A stretch of DNA of 64,000 nucleotides, from positions 682,001-746,000 of the forward strand of contig NZ_CP068983.1 in NCBI RefSeq assembly GCF_016801025.1, given 5' to 3'. The translations under genes were made by a program, and so were the position numbers. Of this stretch, positions 25,662 through 34,116 are shown one piece after another; the stretch's first letter is position 1; each line of letters begins with the position of its first letter. Origin of the DNA: Paradevosia shaoguanensis (GTDB lineage Bacteria > Pseudomonadota > Alphaproteobacteria > Rhizobiales > Devosiaceae). The notes under the pieces were generated by a model that ran no database searches, had not been told where the DNA came from, and saw only the letters and a list, made by a program, of their open reading frames with translations.

Positions 25662-26381
25662 ATGGACGAGAGTGTCATGGCCGCCGCGCTGGCCATACAA
25701 TCAAGCGGCAATTTGCAGGTGATTTCTGAAATCACCGAAAAATTCATACAACGACACGAAGTCGACAAGTTCGCCGTAGCCTTCGTGGCACAAAACGGCA
25801 TGGAAACGACAGAATTCGTTCCACTCTCCAATATATCGAGTGAATTCCTTCGGCTCTATGCCGAGCGCGATTACTTCCTGCTCGATCCGCTGGCGCAGTT
25901 CTGCCTGCGCACGACGACACCGTTCATCTGGGAAGAAACGCTGTCGCTGCGGGACCAGGCGCCGATCGTCAAGCGCATCTATTCGGAAGCGAGCGAGTTC
26001 GGCATGCCCAACGGCATGAGCATGCCGGTGCGCGGCTTCGAAGGGTTGCGCGGAAGCGTGACCTTTGCCGGGGAGCGCTCGCGGTTCGGGCCTAAGGAGA
26101 AGCTGGAGCTCGAAATCCTGGGGCTGGTGCTGCATGCCCGCGTGGGCGAGCTATGCCACACGATCACCGACCGCGCGCAGACGCTCAGGCTTACCGCCCG
26201 CGAGCAGGAGACACTGCGCTGGGCCGCGCTGGGGAAGACCTCGGACGATATCGCGGACATATTGGGACTGACCAAGCGCACGGTGGACCAGCATTTCGAG
26301 AATGCAGCGCGCAAGCTGGGGACGGTGAACCGCACGCATACGGTAGCCAAGGCGCTGCGGAATAATCTGATTACGCTGTGA
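25662..26381 (+). CDS. LuxR family regulator with autoinducer-binding domain (solo)
   Basis: 239 aa. An N-terminal Autoind_bind region (residues ~25-165: FIQRHEVDKFAVAFVAQNG, ERDYFLLDPLAQFCLRTTTPFIWEE, GMSMPVRGFEGLRGSVTFAG) precedes a GerE helix-turn-helix (LTAREQETLRWAALGKTSDDIADILGLTKRTVDQHFENAARKLG). No luxI synthase is in the window, so it is a solo that may read a signal made elsewhere. ATG 25662 has GGGGGT 5 nt upstream; a GTG at 25650 in frame is the alternative. GGTATTTTTACC (25581-25592) lies in the promoter. Confidence 0.88.
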   Translation: MDESVMAAALAIQSSGNLQVISEITEKFIQRHEVDKFAVAFVAQNGMETTEFVPLSNISSEFLRLYAERDYFLLDPLAQFCLRTTTPFIWEETLSLRDQAPIVKRIYSEASEFGMPNGMSMPVRGFEGLRGSVTFAGERSRFGPKEKLELEILGLVLHARVGELCHTITDRAQTLRLTAREQETLRWAALGKTSDDIADILGLTKRTVDQHFENAARKLGTVNRTHTVAKALRNNLITL

Positions 26382-27153
26382 GGCGGAAACTGGCGCCGCG
26401 CTGGCTGAGGGCTGGTGCGGCGTTGCTTTTTAGGTTTGATCGGTGGTGGGGCGGCAGGCGGCAGGCTCTTCGCCGAATGGATTGTGCATACCGCTTTCTC
26501 GGTCAACGAACCTGGGTCATGGATATCTCCACTCGGGTGGAGGGGTGCAATAGGCCCCGGGTCTTCGCCCGGGGAAGTAAGGGGTGGGGTGGGCTCTGGG
26601 GGCTTCCGGGGTGGCTCGGCGGTGAGCGGTCGGAGGGGCGGGTTGGAGGCGGCGGCTTTCTGCGTGGCTGACTTAGGCAGCCGGGTTAGCCGAGTGGTCG
26701 CCAAATCTGCGAGCTAGCGTTCCACCATCACTCCAAACCACCCGAATCTTCCCCGGCCGTAGAGCCGGGGCCCACGGATGGCTCCACTCGAATGGAGAGG
26801 CGCAATAGGCCCCGGATCAAGTCCGGGGAAGTGCGGTGATTGGGGCGGGTCTCGGGGCTCCTGGGTGGCTCGGCGGTGAGCGGCCAGAGGGGGCGGTCGG
26901 GGGAGACGGCTTTCTGCCTGGTTGACGTCCAGGCGACGGGGTTAGCCGGGTGGATGTCAAATCCGCAAGCTAGTGTTCCACCATCACTCCAACCATCCGG
27001 TTCTTCCCCGGCCGTAGAGCCGGGGTCCACGGATACCTCCACTCGGGTGGAGCGGGGCAATGGGCCCCGGGTCTTCGCCCGGGGAAGTTCGGTGGTGGGG
27101 CGGGGGTGGAGTGCGAGTGAGCGGGAGCGAGAGCCGCCACCTGGCCTCCCGCG
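26382..27153. other. 772-bp gene-free region occupied by repeats
   Basis: No gene is supported. The frames that stay open are low-complexity Gly/Arg/Ser products of GC-rich repeats. About 580 bp (26513-27090) are tandem copies of a 255-bp unit, listed separately. The first ~130 bp after the luxR-type gene show no recognisable feature. Confidence 0.7.
26513..27090. repeat. 255-bp tandem repeat, about 2.3 copies, made of GC palindromes
   Basis: Three copies of a CTCCACTC-n-TGGAG palindrome start at 26527, 26782 and 27037, exactly 255 bp apart. CTTCCCCGGCCG-tagagccgggg hairpins start at 26748 and 27003, again 255 bp apart. Each unit also holds GGCCCCGG-n-CCGGGGAAG, a TGGCTCGGCGGTGAGCGG segment and GTTCCACCATCACTCCAA. 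Copies differ at scattered bases, so they are not recent. The same hairpin occurs once at 17898-17920. Confidence 0.9.
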
Positions 27154-28185
27154 CTACCGCCGGCGGGGCTGGATCGGGCGGCGTTCGGTGGAGGAGGCGA
27201 GGATGGCGTCGATTAGGTCGTGGGCGCGCAGGGCGGCGTGGCCGGTGATTTTGGGGGAGCGGTTTTCGCGGATTGCGGTGGCGAAGTCGGTGATGAGGGC
27301 TTTGTGGAGGGTGTGGCCGAAACCCATGATCTGGGCCCCTGCTCCGCTGCCGGCATTGGGGTCACCGGCGGAAACGGTGGTGCCGTCGTGGAAATGGGCC
27401 TTGAGTTCGGCGCCGGTGAGGATCGCTGTGCCCCTCGAGCCGATGAGTTCGATGCGCTCGGGCAGGCCCGGATAGGCGCAGGTGGTGGCGCTGATCGTGC
27501 CCATGGCGCCGTTGGCGAAGTGCATGACGCAGGCGGCGATGTCTTCGCTTTCCATGTGGTGGACGGGGCTGGTCGCGGCGTAGCCGGCGAGCTCGTCGGG
27601 CAGGCCGGTGTAGGACAGCAGAAGATCGAGGGTGTGGATGGCCTGGGTCATCAGCACGCCGCCGCCGTCGCGGGCGAGCGTGCCGCGGCCGGGTTCGTCG
27701 TAATAGCTCTGCGGGCGCCAGTTATCGAGGCGGGCGGAGGCGGAGATGAGGCTGCCCAACCGGCCCTCGGCGATAATCTCGGCGAGGGCGAGGCTGGCGG
27801 GACGGAAGCGGTTCTGCAGGACGATGGCGAGCTTGACCTGCGCCTTGTCAGCAAGGGCAACAATCTCTTCGGCTCGGGCGGTGGTGAGATCGAGCGGCTT
27901 TTCGAGGAGGATGTGCTTGCCGTGGGCGGTCGCGGACCTCACGAGGTCGAGGTGGCTGGCGGGCGGGGTCAGGATGAGGACGGCATCGATGGCCGGGTTG
28001 GCCATGACCGCATCGAGATCAGCGACGACGGGCAGGCCGTAGCGCTCGGCAAAGGCCTGGCGGCGGCTTGCGGTGGGGCTGTAGCAGGCGAGGACTTCGA
28101 CTTCGTCGCGGAGCTCGAGCAGAGCCTGCGCGTGGGGTTGGACAGCCATGCCCAGGCCAACCAGGCCGACGCGCAGCGTATTCAT
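27154..28185 (-). CDS. Gfo/Idh/MocA family NAD(P)-dependent oxidoreductase
   Basis: 343 aa. The N-terminal Rossmann domain begins LRVGLVGLGMAVQPHAQAL; the catalytic Lys is in LLEKPLDL; the C-terminal half is the alpha/beta dimer domain (from ~130). The family oxidises hydroxyl groups of sugars, inositols and related compounds. The substrate is not deducible. ATG 28185 follows GGGAGAAG. It lies downstream of the five-gene ABC operon on the same strand, separated by 125 bp with a small TTTGCCT/AGGCAAA hairpin (28231-28248), so it may have its own promoter. Confidence 0.88.
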   Translation of the reverse strand: MNTLRVGLVGLGMAVQPHAQALLELRDEVEVLACYSPTASRRQAFAERYGLPVVADLDAVMANPAIDAVLILTPPASHLDLVRSATAHGKHILLEKPLDLTTARAEEIVALADKAQVKLAIVLQNRFRPASLALAEIIAEGRLGSLISASARLDNWRPQSYYDEPGRGTLARDGGGVLMTQAIHTLDLLLSYTGLPDELAGYAATSPVHHMESEDIAACVMHFANGAMGTISATTCAYPGLPERIELIGSRGTAILTGAELKAHFHDGTTVSAGDPNAGSGAGAQIMGFGHTLHKALITDFATAIRENRSPKITGHAALRAHDLIDAILASSTERRPIQPRRR

Positions 28186-28310
28186 GAACTTCTCCCTAGA
28201 TACCGGGGCGAAGAACCGCCCGCCCCTGGATTTGCCTTTGCAGGCAAACATTTATCAGGAGCGGGCGCAAGTCTGCGTTGGGAGGCAGGGAGAACTGCCG
28301 GGGGAGAAAA

Positions 28311-29132
28311 TCAGCCGGCCGCCTGGGCGGCGTGCCGCGCCTCGCGGCGGGCGCGACCCAATGCCGGATCGGGCACGGGGACGGCAGCCAGGAGCGACTG
28401 GGTATAGGGGTTCTGCGGATTGCCGAAGATCTGCTCGCGCGAGCCTCGCTCGACCACCTTGCCCTTGTGCAGCACCACGATGTTCTCGCAGAGGTGGCGC
28501 ACGACGGCGAGATCGTGGGCGACGAAGATGATGGCGAGGTTGAGCTTGCGCTGCATGTCCTGGAGCAGGTTGATGACCTGGGCCTGGACCGACACGTCGA
28601 GCGCCGCCACGGGCTCGTCGCAGACGAGGATGCGCGGGCGGATGACGAGGGCGCGGGCAATGGCGATACGCTGGCGCTGGCCGCCCGAGAAGGAGCGCGG
28701 ATAGCGATCCATGTCATCGGGATTGAGGCCGACCATTTCCATCATCTCGGCCACGCGGGAGCGGCGTTCGACACTGTTCCTGGCGATGCCGTGGACGAGC
28801 AGGCCTTCCCCGATCAGATCCTCGGCGGTCATGCGCGGATTGAGGCTGCCATAGGGATCCTGGAAGACCATCTGCACTTCGCGGCGGAAGCGGCGCAGAT
28901 CTTCGCCACGCGCATTGACCACGTCGATGCCGTCATAGGTGATCGAGCCTTCCTCTGGCCGGGTGAGCGCGAGGAGACACTTGGCGATGGTGGACTTGCC
29001 CGAGCCGGATTCGCCGACGAGGCCAAGGGCCTCGCCGTGATTGACCCCGAACGAGACTTCGTGGAGCACGCGCGCCGGCGGATTGGGGAAGGCGGCGTAG
29101 GATTTGCAGATGCGATCAATGGTGAGCAGCAT
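28311..29132 (-). CDS. Dipeptide/opine-type ABC importer, ATP-binding subunit (DppF/OppF-like)
   Basis: 273 aa. Walker [11 protein letters not shown]-loop MVFQDPYGSLNPRMT, signature FSGGQRQRIAIARAL, Walker B ILVCDEPVAALDV and the H-loop VAHDLAVV are complete. The oligo_HPY tail typical of peptide/nickel/opine importers is visible (LYTQSLLAAVPVP-like end NPYTQSLLAAVPVPDP). It is the last gene of a five-gene operon: binding protein, two permeases, DppD-like and DppF-like ATPases. It would pair with the ATPase encoded 3 bp upstream to power uptake. Confidence 0.92.
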   Translation of the reverse strand: MLLTIDRICKSYAAFPNPPARVLHEVSFGVNHGEALGLVGESGSGKSTIAKCLLALTRPEEGSITYDGIDVVNARGEDLRRFRREVQMVFQDPYGSLNPRMTAEDLIGEGLLVHGIARNSVERRSRVAEMMEMVGLNPDDMDRYPRSFSGGQRQRIAIARALVIRPRILVCDEPVAALDVSVQAQVINLLQDMQRKLNLAIIFVAHDLAVVRHLCENIVVLHKGKVVERGSREQIFGNPQNPYTQSLLAAVPVPDPALGRARREARHAAQAAG

Positions 29133-29135
29133 GAT

Positions 29136-30152
29136 TCAGGCCCTCAGCGGATCGTGCAGGTGGCAGGCAACGCGCTCGCCGGCGACATCGAGAACGACGG
29201 GCAGCTCGCTGCGGCAGCGATCGAAAGCCTCGCTGCAACGCGGATGGAAGGGGCAGCCGCTCGGCCGGGCCAGCGGCGGGGGCGGCGCGCCGGGAATGGC
29301 GTAGAGCTTGTGCAGGTCCTGATCGATGCGCGGCACGGCCTTGATGAGGCCGCGGGTATAGGGGTGCTTGGGGCGGGCGAAGACGGTTTCGACCTCGCCA
29401 TCCTCGACGATCCGGCCTGAATACATGACCATGACGCGCTCGGCGAAGCCAGCGACGACGCCAAGGTCGTGGGTGATGAAGAGCACGGCGAGGCCGCGGC
29501 GGGTCGAGACGTCATCGAGCAGATCGAGCACCTGGTCCTGCACGCGCACGTCGAGCGCGGTGGTCGGCTCGTCCGCGATCAGCAGGCGCGGCTCGCCGAC
29601 AAGGGCCATGGCCAGCACGACGCGCTGGCGCATGCCGCCGGAGAATTCGTGCGGATAGGAATCGAGGCGCTCGGCGGCGCGATCGACGCCCAGTTCATCG
29701 AGAACAGCGAGGGCACGCTTGCGGGCCTCGGTGCGGCCGACGCCGCGGATGCGCAGGGTCTCGGCGACCTGGTCGCCGATAGTCATGAGCGGATCGAGGA
29801 AGCTCATCGGGTCCTGGAAGACCATGGCGATGGAATCGCCGCGATAGCGGGTCATCTCGCGCTCGGGGAGCTTGAGCAGGTCAGTGCCGTCGAAATCGAT
29901 GCGCCCCGACAAGCGAGCTAGCCGGTCGAGGCGCATCAGGGCGCGGGCTGTCAGCGATTTGCCCGATCCCGACTCGCCCACCAGGGCGACGCGCTCGCCG
30001 ACCCCGATGGAGAAATCGATGTTGTCCACGATGCGCACATTGGCAGCGCCGCGACCGAGCGGCATGTCGACCGTCAGTCCCTGGGCGGTCACGAGCGGCG
30101 CGCGTTTCGGCTTGGGCATGGGAGCGTCGGGCATGGGGTGCAGCATTTGCAT
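29136..30152 (-). CDS. Dipeptide/opine-type ABC importer, ATP-binding subunit (DppD/OppD-like)
   Basis: 338 aa. Walker [11 protein letters not shown]-loop [15 protein letters not shown], signature [15 protein letters not shown], Walker [14 protein letters not shown] and H-loop ITHDLGVV are intact; the C-terminus has the oligopeptide tail with the four-Cys/His-type cluster partly kept ([20 protein letters not shown]), which in relatives may hold a cofactor. The first ~20 residues ([19 protein letters not shown]) are an unusual extension; a later start is possible. It forms a heterodimer with the DppF-like subunit. Confidence 0.92.
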   Translation of the reverse strand: MQMLHPMPDAPMPKPKRAPLVTAQGLTVDMPLGRGAANVRIVDNIDFSIGVGERVALVGESGSGKSLTARALMRLDRLARLSGRIDFDGTDLLKLPEREMTRYRGDSIAMVFQDPMSFLDPLMTIGDQVAETLRIRGVGRTEARKRALAVLDELGVDRAAERLDSYPHEFSGGMRQRVVLAMALVGEPRLLIADEPTTALDVRVQDQVLDLLDDVSTRRGLAVLFITHDLGVVAGFAERVMVMYSGRIVEDGEVETVFARPKHPYTRGLIKAVPRIDQDLHKLYAIPGAPPPPLARPSGCPFHPRCSEAFDRCRSELPVVLDVAGERVACHLHDPLRA

Positions 30153-30153
30153 C

Positions 30154-31008
30154 TCAGTTCCCCCTCAGTGACGGATCGCGACGAACCTGGATGATGTCGC
30201 CGAGGAGACCAAAGGCGATGGAGGTGATGGCGACGGCAGCGCCGGGCGCCACGACGGTCCACCAGGCGGTCGACACGAAGCCGCGGGCGCTGGCGATGGT
30301 GGCGCCCCATTCGGCGCTCGGCGGCTGGGCGCCCACGCCGATGAAGGACAGGCTGGCGAGGACCAGAACCGTGGTGCCGATATCGCCGGCCCATTTGACG
30401 ATGAGCACGTCGAGCGAATTGGGGAGCACGTGCCTGGTCATCAGACGCCAGCGGGAGACGCCGAGCACCTGGGCACCGGCAACGAACTGGGCTTCCATGG
30501 TCTGGCGCATGATGCCGCGCAGCATGCGGGCGGTGATGGGCCAGCCGGTGATGGCCATGGCGATGACGGCGGACTGGAGGCTGGGCCCCATGGCGGCGGC
30601 GAAGCCGAGGGCGACGACCATGCCGGGGAGCGCCAGGCCGATATCGGTCATGCGCATGAGGCCTTCATCGAGCCAGCGCGGACCGGCCGCAGCGACCGTG
30701 GCGATGGTAACGCCGATGATGGAATAGAGCGTGACGACGAGGAAGGCCGAGAGAAGCGTGGTCTGGGCGCCGACGATAAGGCGCCAGAAGACGTCGCGGC
30801 CCTGGTCGTCAGTGCCGAACCAATGGTCCGCGCTCGGCGGCATCAGCGAATTGGCGATATCGGAATTGTAGACCGAATTGGGCGCCACGAGCGGGCCGAA
30901 AATCGCGATCGCGAGCAGGAGCACGACCAGCGTGATCACAAAGATTTCGAAGGCGCTGAAATTGAGGCGCGGGCGCGCGGCCGGCGCGGAGATGGCGGGC
31001 GCGGTCAT
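30154..31008 (-). CDS. Dipeptide/opine-type ABC importer, permease (DppC-like)
   Basis: 284 aa with about six membrane helices. The conserved DppC N-terminus (FEIFVITLVVLLLAIAIFGPLVAPNSVYNSDIANSLMPPSADHWFGTDDQGRDVFWRLIVGAQTT in part) and the EAA loop (GAQVLGVSRWRLMTRHVLPN) are visible. Its ATG overlaps the stop of the DppB-like gene (ATGA). It forms the inner-membrane channel with that permease. Solute unknown. Confidence 0.92.
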   Translation of the reverse strand: MTAPAISAPAARPRLNFSAFEIFVITLVVLLLAIAIFGPLVAPNSVYNSDIANSLMPPSADHWFGTDDQGRDVFWRLIVGAQTTLLSAFLVVTLYSIIGVTIATVAAAGPRWLDEGLMRMTDIGLALPGMVVALGFAAAMGPSLQSAVIAMAITGWPITARMLRGIMRQTMEAQFVAGAQVLGVSRWRLMTRHVLPNSLDVLIVKWAGDIGTTVLVLASLSFIGVGAQPPSAEWGATIASARGFVSTAWWTVVAPGAAVAITSIAFGLLGDIIQVRRDPSLRGN

Positions 31009-32048
31009 TGGCTCTGGCTCCCGAGTTGGGCGGCACGAATGCGCGGATCGACCAGCAATTGCAGGATATCGACGGCGAGATTGACGAGGCAGACCACCGA
31101 GCCGATGAACATGACCGAGCCGAGGACGGCGAAGCTGTCCTTCTGGGCGACGGCGTTGAACATGTAGGCGCCGATGCCCTGGCGGGCGAAGACGGTTTCA
31201 ACCAGCACGGCCGAACCGATCATGGCGCCGGCCTGGGTGCCGGAAAGGGTCAGCACCGGATTGAGGCTGTTGGGCAAAGCGTGCCCGACCAGCATGCGGC
31301 GCGAGGATGCGCCCTTGGCGCGGATGGCGGTGATGAAATCGCTGCGCAGCACGCCGAGGAGCGACGCGCGCAGGGTACGGAACACCTGGGTCGCGAACAG
31401 GGCCGCGAGCACGGCGGCCGGCAGGATCAGGTGGTGGAGGGCATCGAGGAAGGCCGGACCATTTAGAGCGATGATCGCATCGATCGCGGTGGCACCGGTG
31501 ACGGCCGGGGCGGCCATGCCGAAGGAAGCCTGCCCCGAGATCGGCACGATGCGCCAGACGCTGCCGAGCAGGTATTGCAGCACGAGCGCCAGCCAGAAGG
31601 CGGGCATGCCGCCCAGCATCACGGCGGTGACGCGGCAGACGGTATCGAAGACACCACCCTGGCGGTTGGCCGCGACGATGCCGGTGGGAATGGCGATCGC
31701 CAGGTTGAGGAGCATGGCGAGGAAGACGAGTTCCAGCGTCGAGGGCAAGACCTTTTCGAGGTCGTTGAGCACGGGCTGGAGGGTAACGATGGAGGTACCC
31801 AGGTCGCCGCGAAGCAGACGACCGAGGAAGCCGAAATACTGGATGATGACTGGGGCATCGAGCCCCAGTCTTTCGCGAACCGCCTCGATCTGGGCGGCTG
31901 AAGCGTCCGCGCCCGCGGCCATCTGGGCCTCATCGCCGGGCATCAGCTTGATCATGATGAAGACCAGCGAAGCCAGTCCCCACAGCGTCAATATGGTGAG
32001 CCCAAGTCGTCGGGCCAGGAACCAGGAATAGGCGCGAAACGCTAGCAT
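31005..32048 (-). CDS. Dipeptide/opine-type ABC importer, permease (DppB-like)
   Basis: 347 aa with about six membrane helices. It opens with the DppB-type helix (RRLGLTILTLWGLASLVFIMIKLMPGDEA) and has the EAA loop (FITAIRAKGASSRRMLVGHALPNSLNPVLTL). The end ILQLLVDPRIR is typical. The gene starts 12 bp after the binding-protein gene and overlaps dppC by four bases, so the operon is tightly coupled. Confidence 0.92.
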   Translation of the reverse strand: MLAFRAYSWFLARRLGLTILTLWGLASLVFIMIKLMPGDEAQMAAGADASAAQIEAVRERLGLDAPVIIQYFGFLGRLLRGDLGTSIVTLQPVLNDLEKVLPSTLELVFLAMLLNLAIAIPTGIVAANRQGGVFDTVCRVTAVMLGGMPAFWLALVLQYLLGSVWRIVPISGQASFGMAAPAVTGATAIDAIIALNGPAFLDALHHLILPAAVLAALFATQVFRTLRASLLGVLRSDFITAIRAKGASSRRMLVGHALPNSLNPVLTLSGTQAGAMIGSAVLVETVFARQGIGAYMFNAVAQKDSFAVLGSVMFIGSVVCLVNLAVDILQLLVDPRIRAAQLGSQSQ

Positions 32049-32060
32049 AGTGGGCCTCCC

Positions 32061-33629
32061 TTACGGGTTGGCGAGACGGAAGTCGGCCGGCTCGGCGGGC
32101 GTGGCCAGCATGCTGGCCTTGAGATCGGCAAGGGTGCCGACGCGGTAGACCGCAGGCTTGTAGACGCCATACATGTCCACCATCACCGAGTCCTTATCGA
32201 GAATGGTCTGCACCTGCTTATAGATGTCGCAGCGCTTCGTGTCGTCGGCCGTCGCGACGGCTTCGTCCAGGAGCTTGTCGACTTCGGGGTTCGAATAGCC
32301 GGCGCGGTTGGTGCCGACGGCATCGGACTTGTAGCCCTTGATCAGCATGATGCCCGGATCGGGGAACTGCGCGAAATCTTCGAGCAGCATCATGGAGGGG
32401 ATGGTCGCGGTGTCCTTGAGGGCAGCCAGGTAGTTCGGGAAGGCGATCGGCTCGAGCTCGATATTGAGCCCGATTTCGCGGGCGTTCGACTGGAAGAGCG
32501 TCGCTTCCTGCTTCTGCAGCTCGAAGACGGGCTGGAAGTTCATCTTGAAGGTGGTGTTGAGCGCACCAGCCTCTTCGAGGAGCTTCTTGGCCTGATCGAG
32601 ATCGCGATGGACGACCGGCAGGTCGGGACGGCAGTTGAGGCGAGCCGGGAGCGGGCCATTGGCCAGCGCACCGTTGTTGCCGCGAATGCCGCGCAGGCCA
32701 CCTTCGTAGTCATAGATCAGGCGCAGGGCCTGGCGCACCTTGGGATCGGCAGTCGGGCCGGCCTGGGTGTTGAAGACGATCTCGGCCTGGTAGCTGGTAT
32801 TGATCGGCACGACCTTGAGGGACGGATCGGTGGCCATGCCCGCCGCGTCGCGATCGGGGATGGAGAAGCCGACGTCGACATTGCCGGCGCGCAGCTCGGC
32901 CACGCGGGTGGCGCCTTCATCAATGCGGCGGAAGACGATCGATTCCGGACGGCCGGCTTCGGGCGCCCAGTAATCCTTGAAGAGGTCAATGACGACGGCC
33001 TGCGACTGGTCGCCCAGGACATAGGGGCCCGAACCGGCGTCATGGGCCTGGAGCCAGCCCTGACCGTCATCGGCGCCCTTGTTGGCCTCAACCAGGGCCG
33101 AGTTCACGATGTAGATCTTGCTCAGCGAGGGCAGGAACAGCGTGTTCGGCTTGTTGAGGTTGATGGTTAGGTGGGTGTCGTCGGTGACGGTGGTGGATTC
33201 GTAGCCATCGATCAGCGAAGCGACGCCGGTGCCCAGGCGCTTCAGGCGATCGAGCGAATAGGCGACATCCTTGGCGGTGAGCACGGTGCCGTCATGGAAC
33301 TTGACGTCCGGGCGCAGGGTGAAGGTGATCGACTTGGCATCGTCCGCGTAGGCGAATTCGGTGGCGAGGCTGCCCACGAGCGTCGTCTCGTCATAGGTGA
33401 CGAGGGTATCGTAGACGGCGCTGATGATGGTGTTGGTCTGGTTGTAGTCGGCACGCAGCGGATCGAGCGTGTTGATCTGGCCACCCATGCCCACGATGAT
33501 GGTGTGGGCGCGGTCGGCGGCGATGGCCGGCGTCAGCGCGCCAAGACCGATTGCGGCGGCCAGCGAAATGACCCCGACCGTACCCATGAGCCCGCGGCGC
33601 TTTTGAGCTGCCGAGAAGAGGCTTTGCAT
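32061..33629 (-). CDS. ABC importer periplasmic binding protein, SBP family 5
   Basis: 522 aa. A signal peptide (RRGLMGTVGVISLAAAIGLGALTPAIAA) precedes the SBP_bac_5 body: DPLRADYNQTNTIISAVYDTLV, SITFTLRPDVKFHDGTVLTAKDVAYSLDRL, GSGPYVLGD, DPKVRQALRLIYD. Family 5 proteins bind di/oligopeptides, opines, glycosides or metal complexes. ATG 33629 follows GGGAGAT. It is the first gene of the five-gene operon; its promoter region contains a perfect 11-bp inverted repeat at 33688-33724, the best copy of the motif seen across the island. Confidence 0.93.
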   Translation of the reverse strand: MQSLFSAAQKRRGLMGTVGVISLAAAIGLGALTPAIAADRAHTIIVGMGGQINTLDPLRADYNQTNTIISAVYDTLVTYDETTLVGSLATEFAYADDAKSITFTLRPDVKFHDGTVLTAKDVAYSLDRLKRLGTGVASLIDGYESTTVTDDTHLTINLNKPNTLFLPSLSKIYIVNSALVEANKGADDGQGWLQAHDAGSGPYVLGDQSQAVVIDLFKDYWAPEAGRPESIVFRRIDEGATRVAELRAGNVDVGFSIPDRDAAGMATDPSLKVVPINTSYQAEIVFNTQAGPTADPKVRQALRLIYDYEGGLRGIRGNNGALANGPLPARLNCRPDLPVVHRDLDQAKKLLEEAGALNTTFKMNFQPVFELQKQEATLFQSNAREIGLNIELEPIAFPNYLAALKDTATIPSMMLLEDFAQFPDPGIMLIKGYKSDAVGTNRAGYSNPEVDKLLDEAVATADDTKRCDIYKQVQTILDKDSVMVDMYGVYKPAVYRVGTLADLKASMLATPAEPADFRLANP

Positions 33630-33687
33630 AGCTTTATCTCCCTTGTTCGGTTTTAGTCCCGCCTGTCGTGCAAGACACTTCCCAACC

Positions 33688-33724
33688 TTTTTGTATCCGA
33701 TCTTGAGTGTAGTGGATACAAAAA
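33688..33724. promoter_or_regulatory. Operator copy a: TTTTTGTATCC-N15-GGATACAAAAA
   Basis: A perfect 11-bp inverted repeat, centred ~77 bp upstream of the ABC binding-protein start at 33629. Half-sites of the same sequence recur at 33956, 33978, 35669, 38100, 38120, 42027, 42037, 42061, 50776, 50958 and 50980. Likely bound by one of the GntR proteins encoded at 34.9-36.6 kb; the assignment is inference. Confidence 0.7.
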
Positions 33725-33955
33725 ATTGCAGTGCTGTGAATTCGTGATGAACCCGCGCAGGCCTGCTCGTAAATACGCATTTGGTTCAATTGGTTACATT
33801 CGACGCCAGAGCTCGTGGAAAGCCGGGATCGCTGGGGTCGATGACAAAAACGTTTATGGCGCGGGCGGCAGGATGCGGCGAATTTTTATCGGTTCTCGCG
33901 CGCGTGCGGGTTGTCAAAGACGCAACAGGTTGGGTGCAGGCTCAAAAACTTTGTT

Positions 33956-33984
33956 GGATACAAATTGACATGTGATCTGATACA
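33956..33984. promoter_or_regulatory. Operator copy b: GGATACA and TGATACA, 22 bp apart
   Basis: GGATACAA (33956-33963) and TGATACA (33978-33984) are on the same strand with a start-to-start distance of 22 bp, about 135-160 bp before the racemase ATG. The same arrangement with the same 22-bp step occurs at 50958-50986. Confidence 0.6.
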
Positions 33985-34116
33985 GTGTTACCGCATTGAT
34001 GTTGGCGAGATTGCTGCGACTTGGCGCCCCCATCGGCGCGGGCCCGCCAGGCAACCGATGCGGTGAGGAGGGTAGCCGCTGCCGACATCCCGGCCTTAGC
34101 CCTTGAGGACCATGCA

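Larger units (their letters stand above)
33630..34116. other. Divergent promoter region between ABC operon and racemase gene
   Basis: 487 bp with no convincing gene; frames of 64 and 80 codons here have no ribosome site or family match. It contains two copies of the GATACA-type operator (listed separately), one near each divergent start. Confidence 0.7.

Noticed and set aside
26513-27090. CRISPR array
   Set aside because: The repeats are 255 bp long with no short repeat-spacer rhythm, and no cas genes are nearby.
26378-27475. Open frames of 97-211 codons in the repeat array
   Set aside because: Low-complexity Gly/Arg/Ser/Pro sequence created by GC repeats, ending inside the oxidoreductase gene.
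33726-33975. Two short plus-strand frames (80 and 64 codons) between the ABC operon and the racemase gene
   Set aside because: They overlap each other, lack ribosome sites, and run through the operator region.
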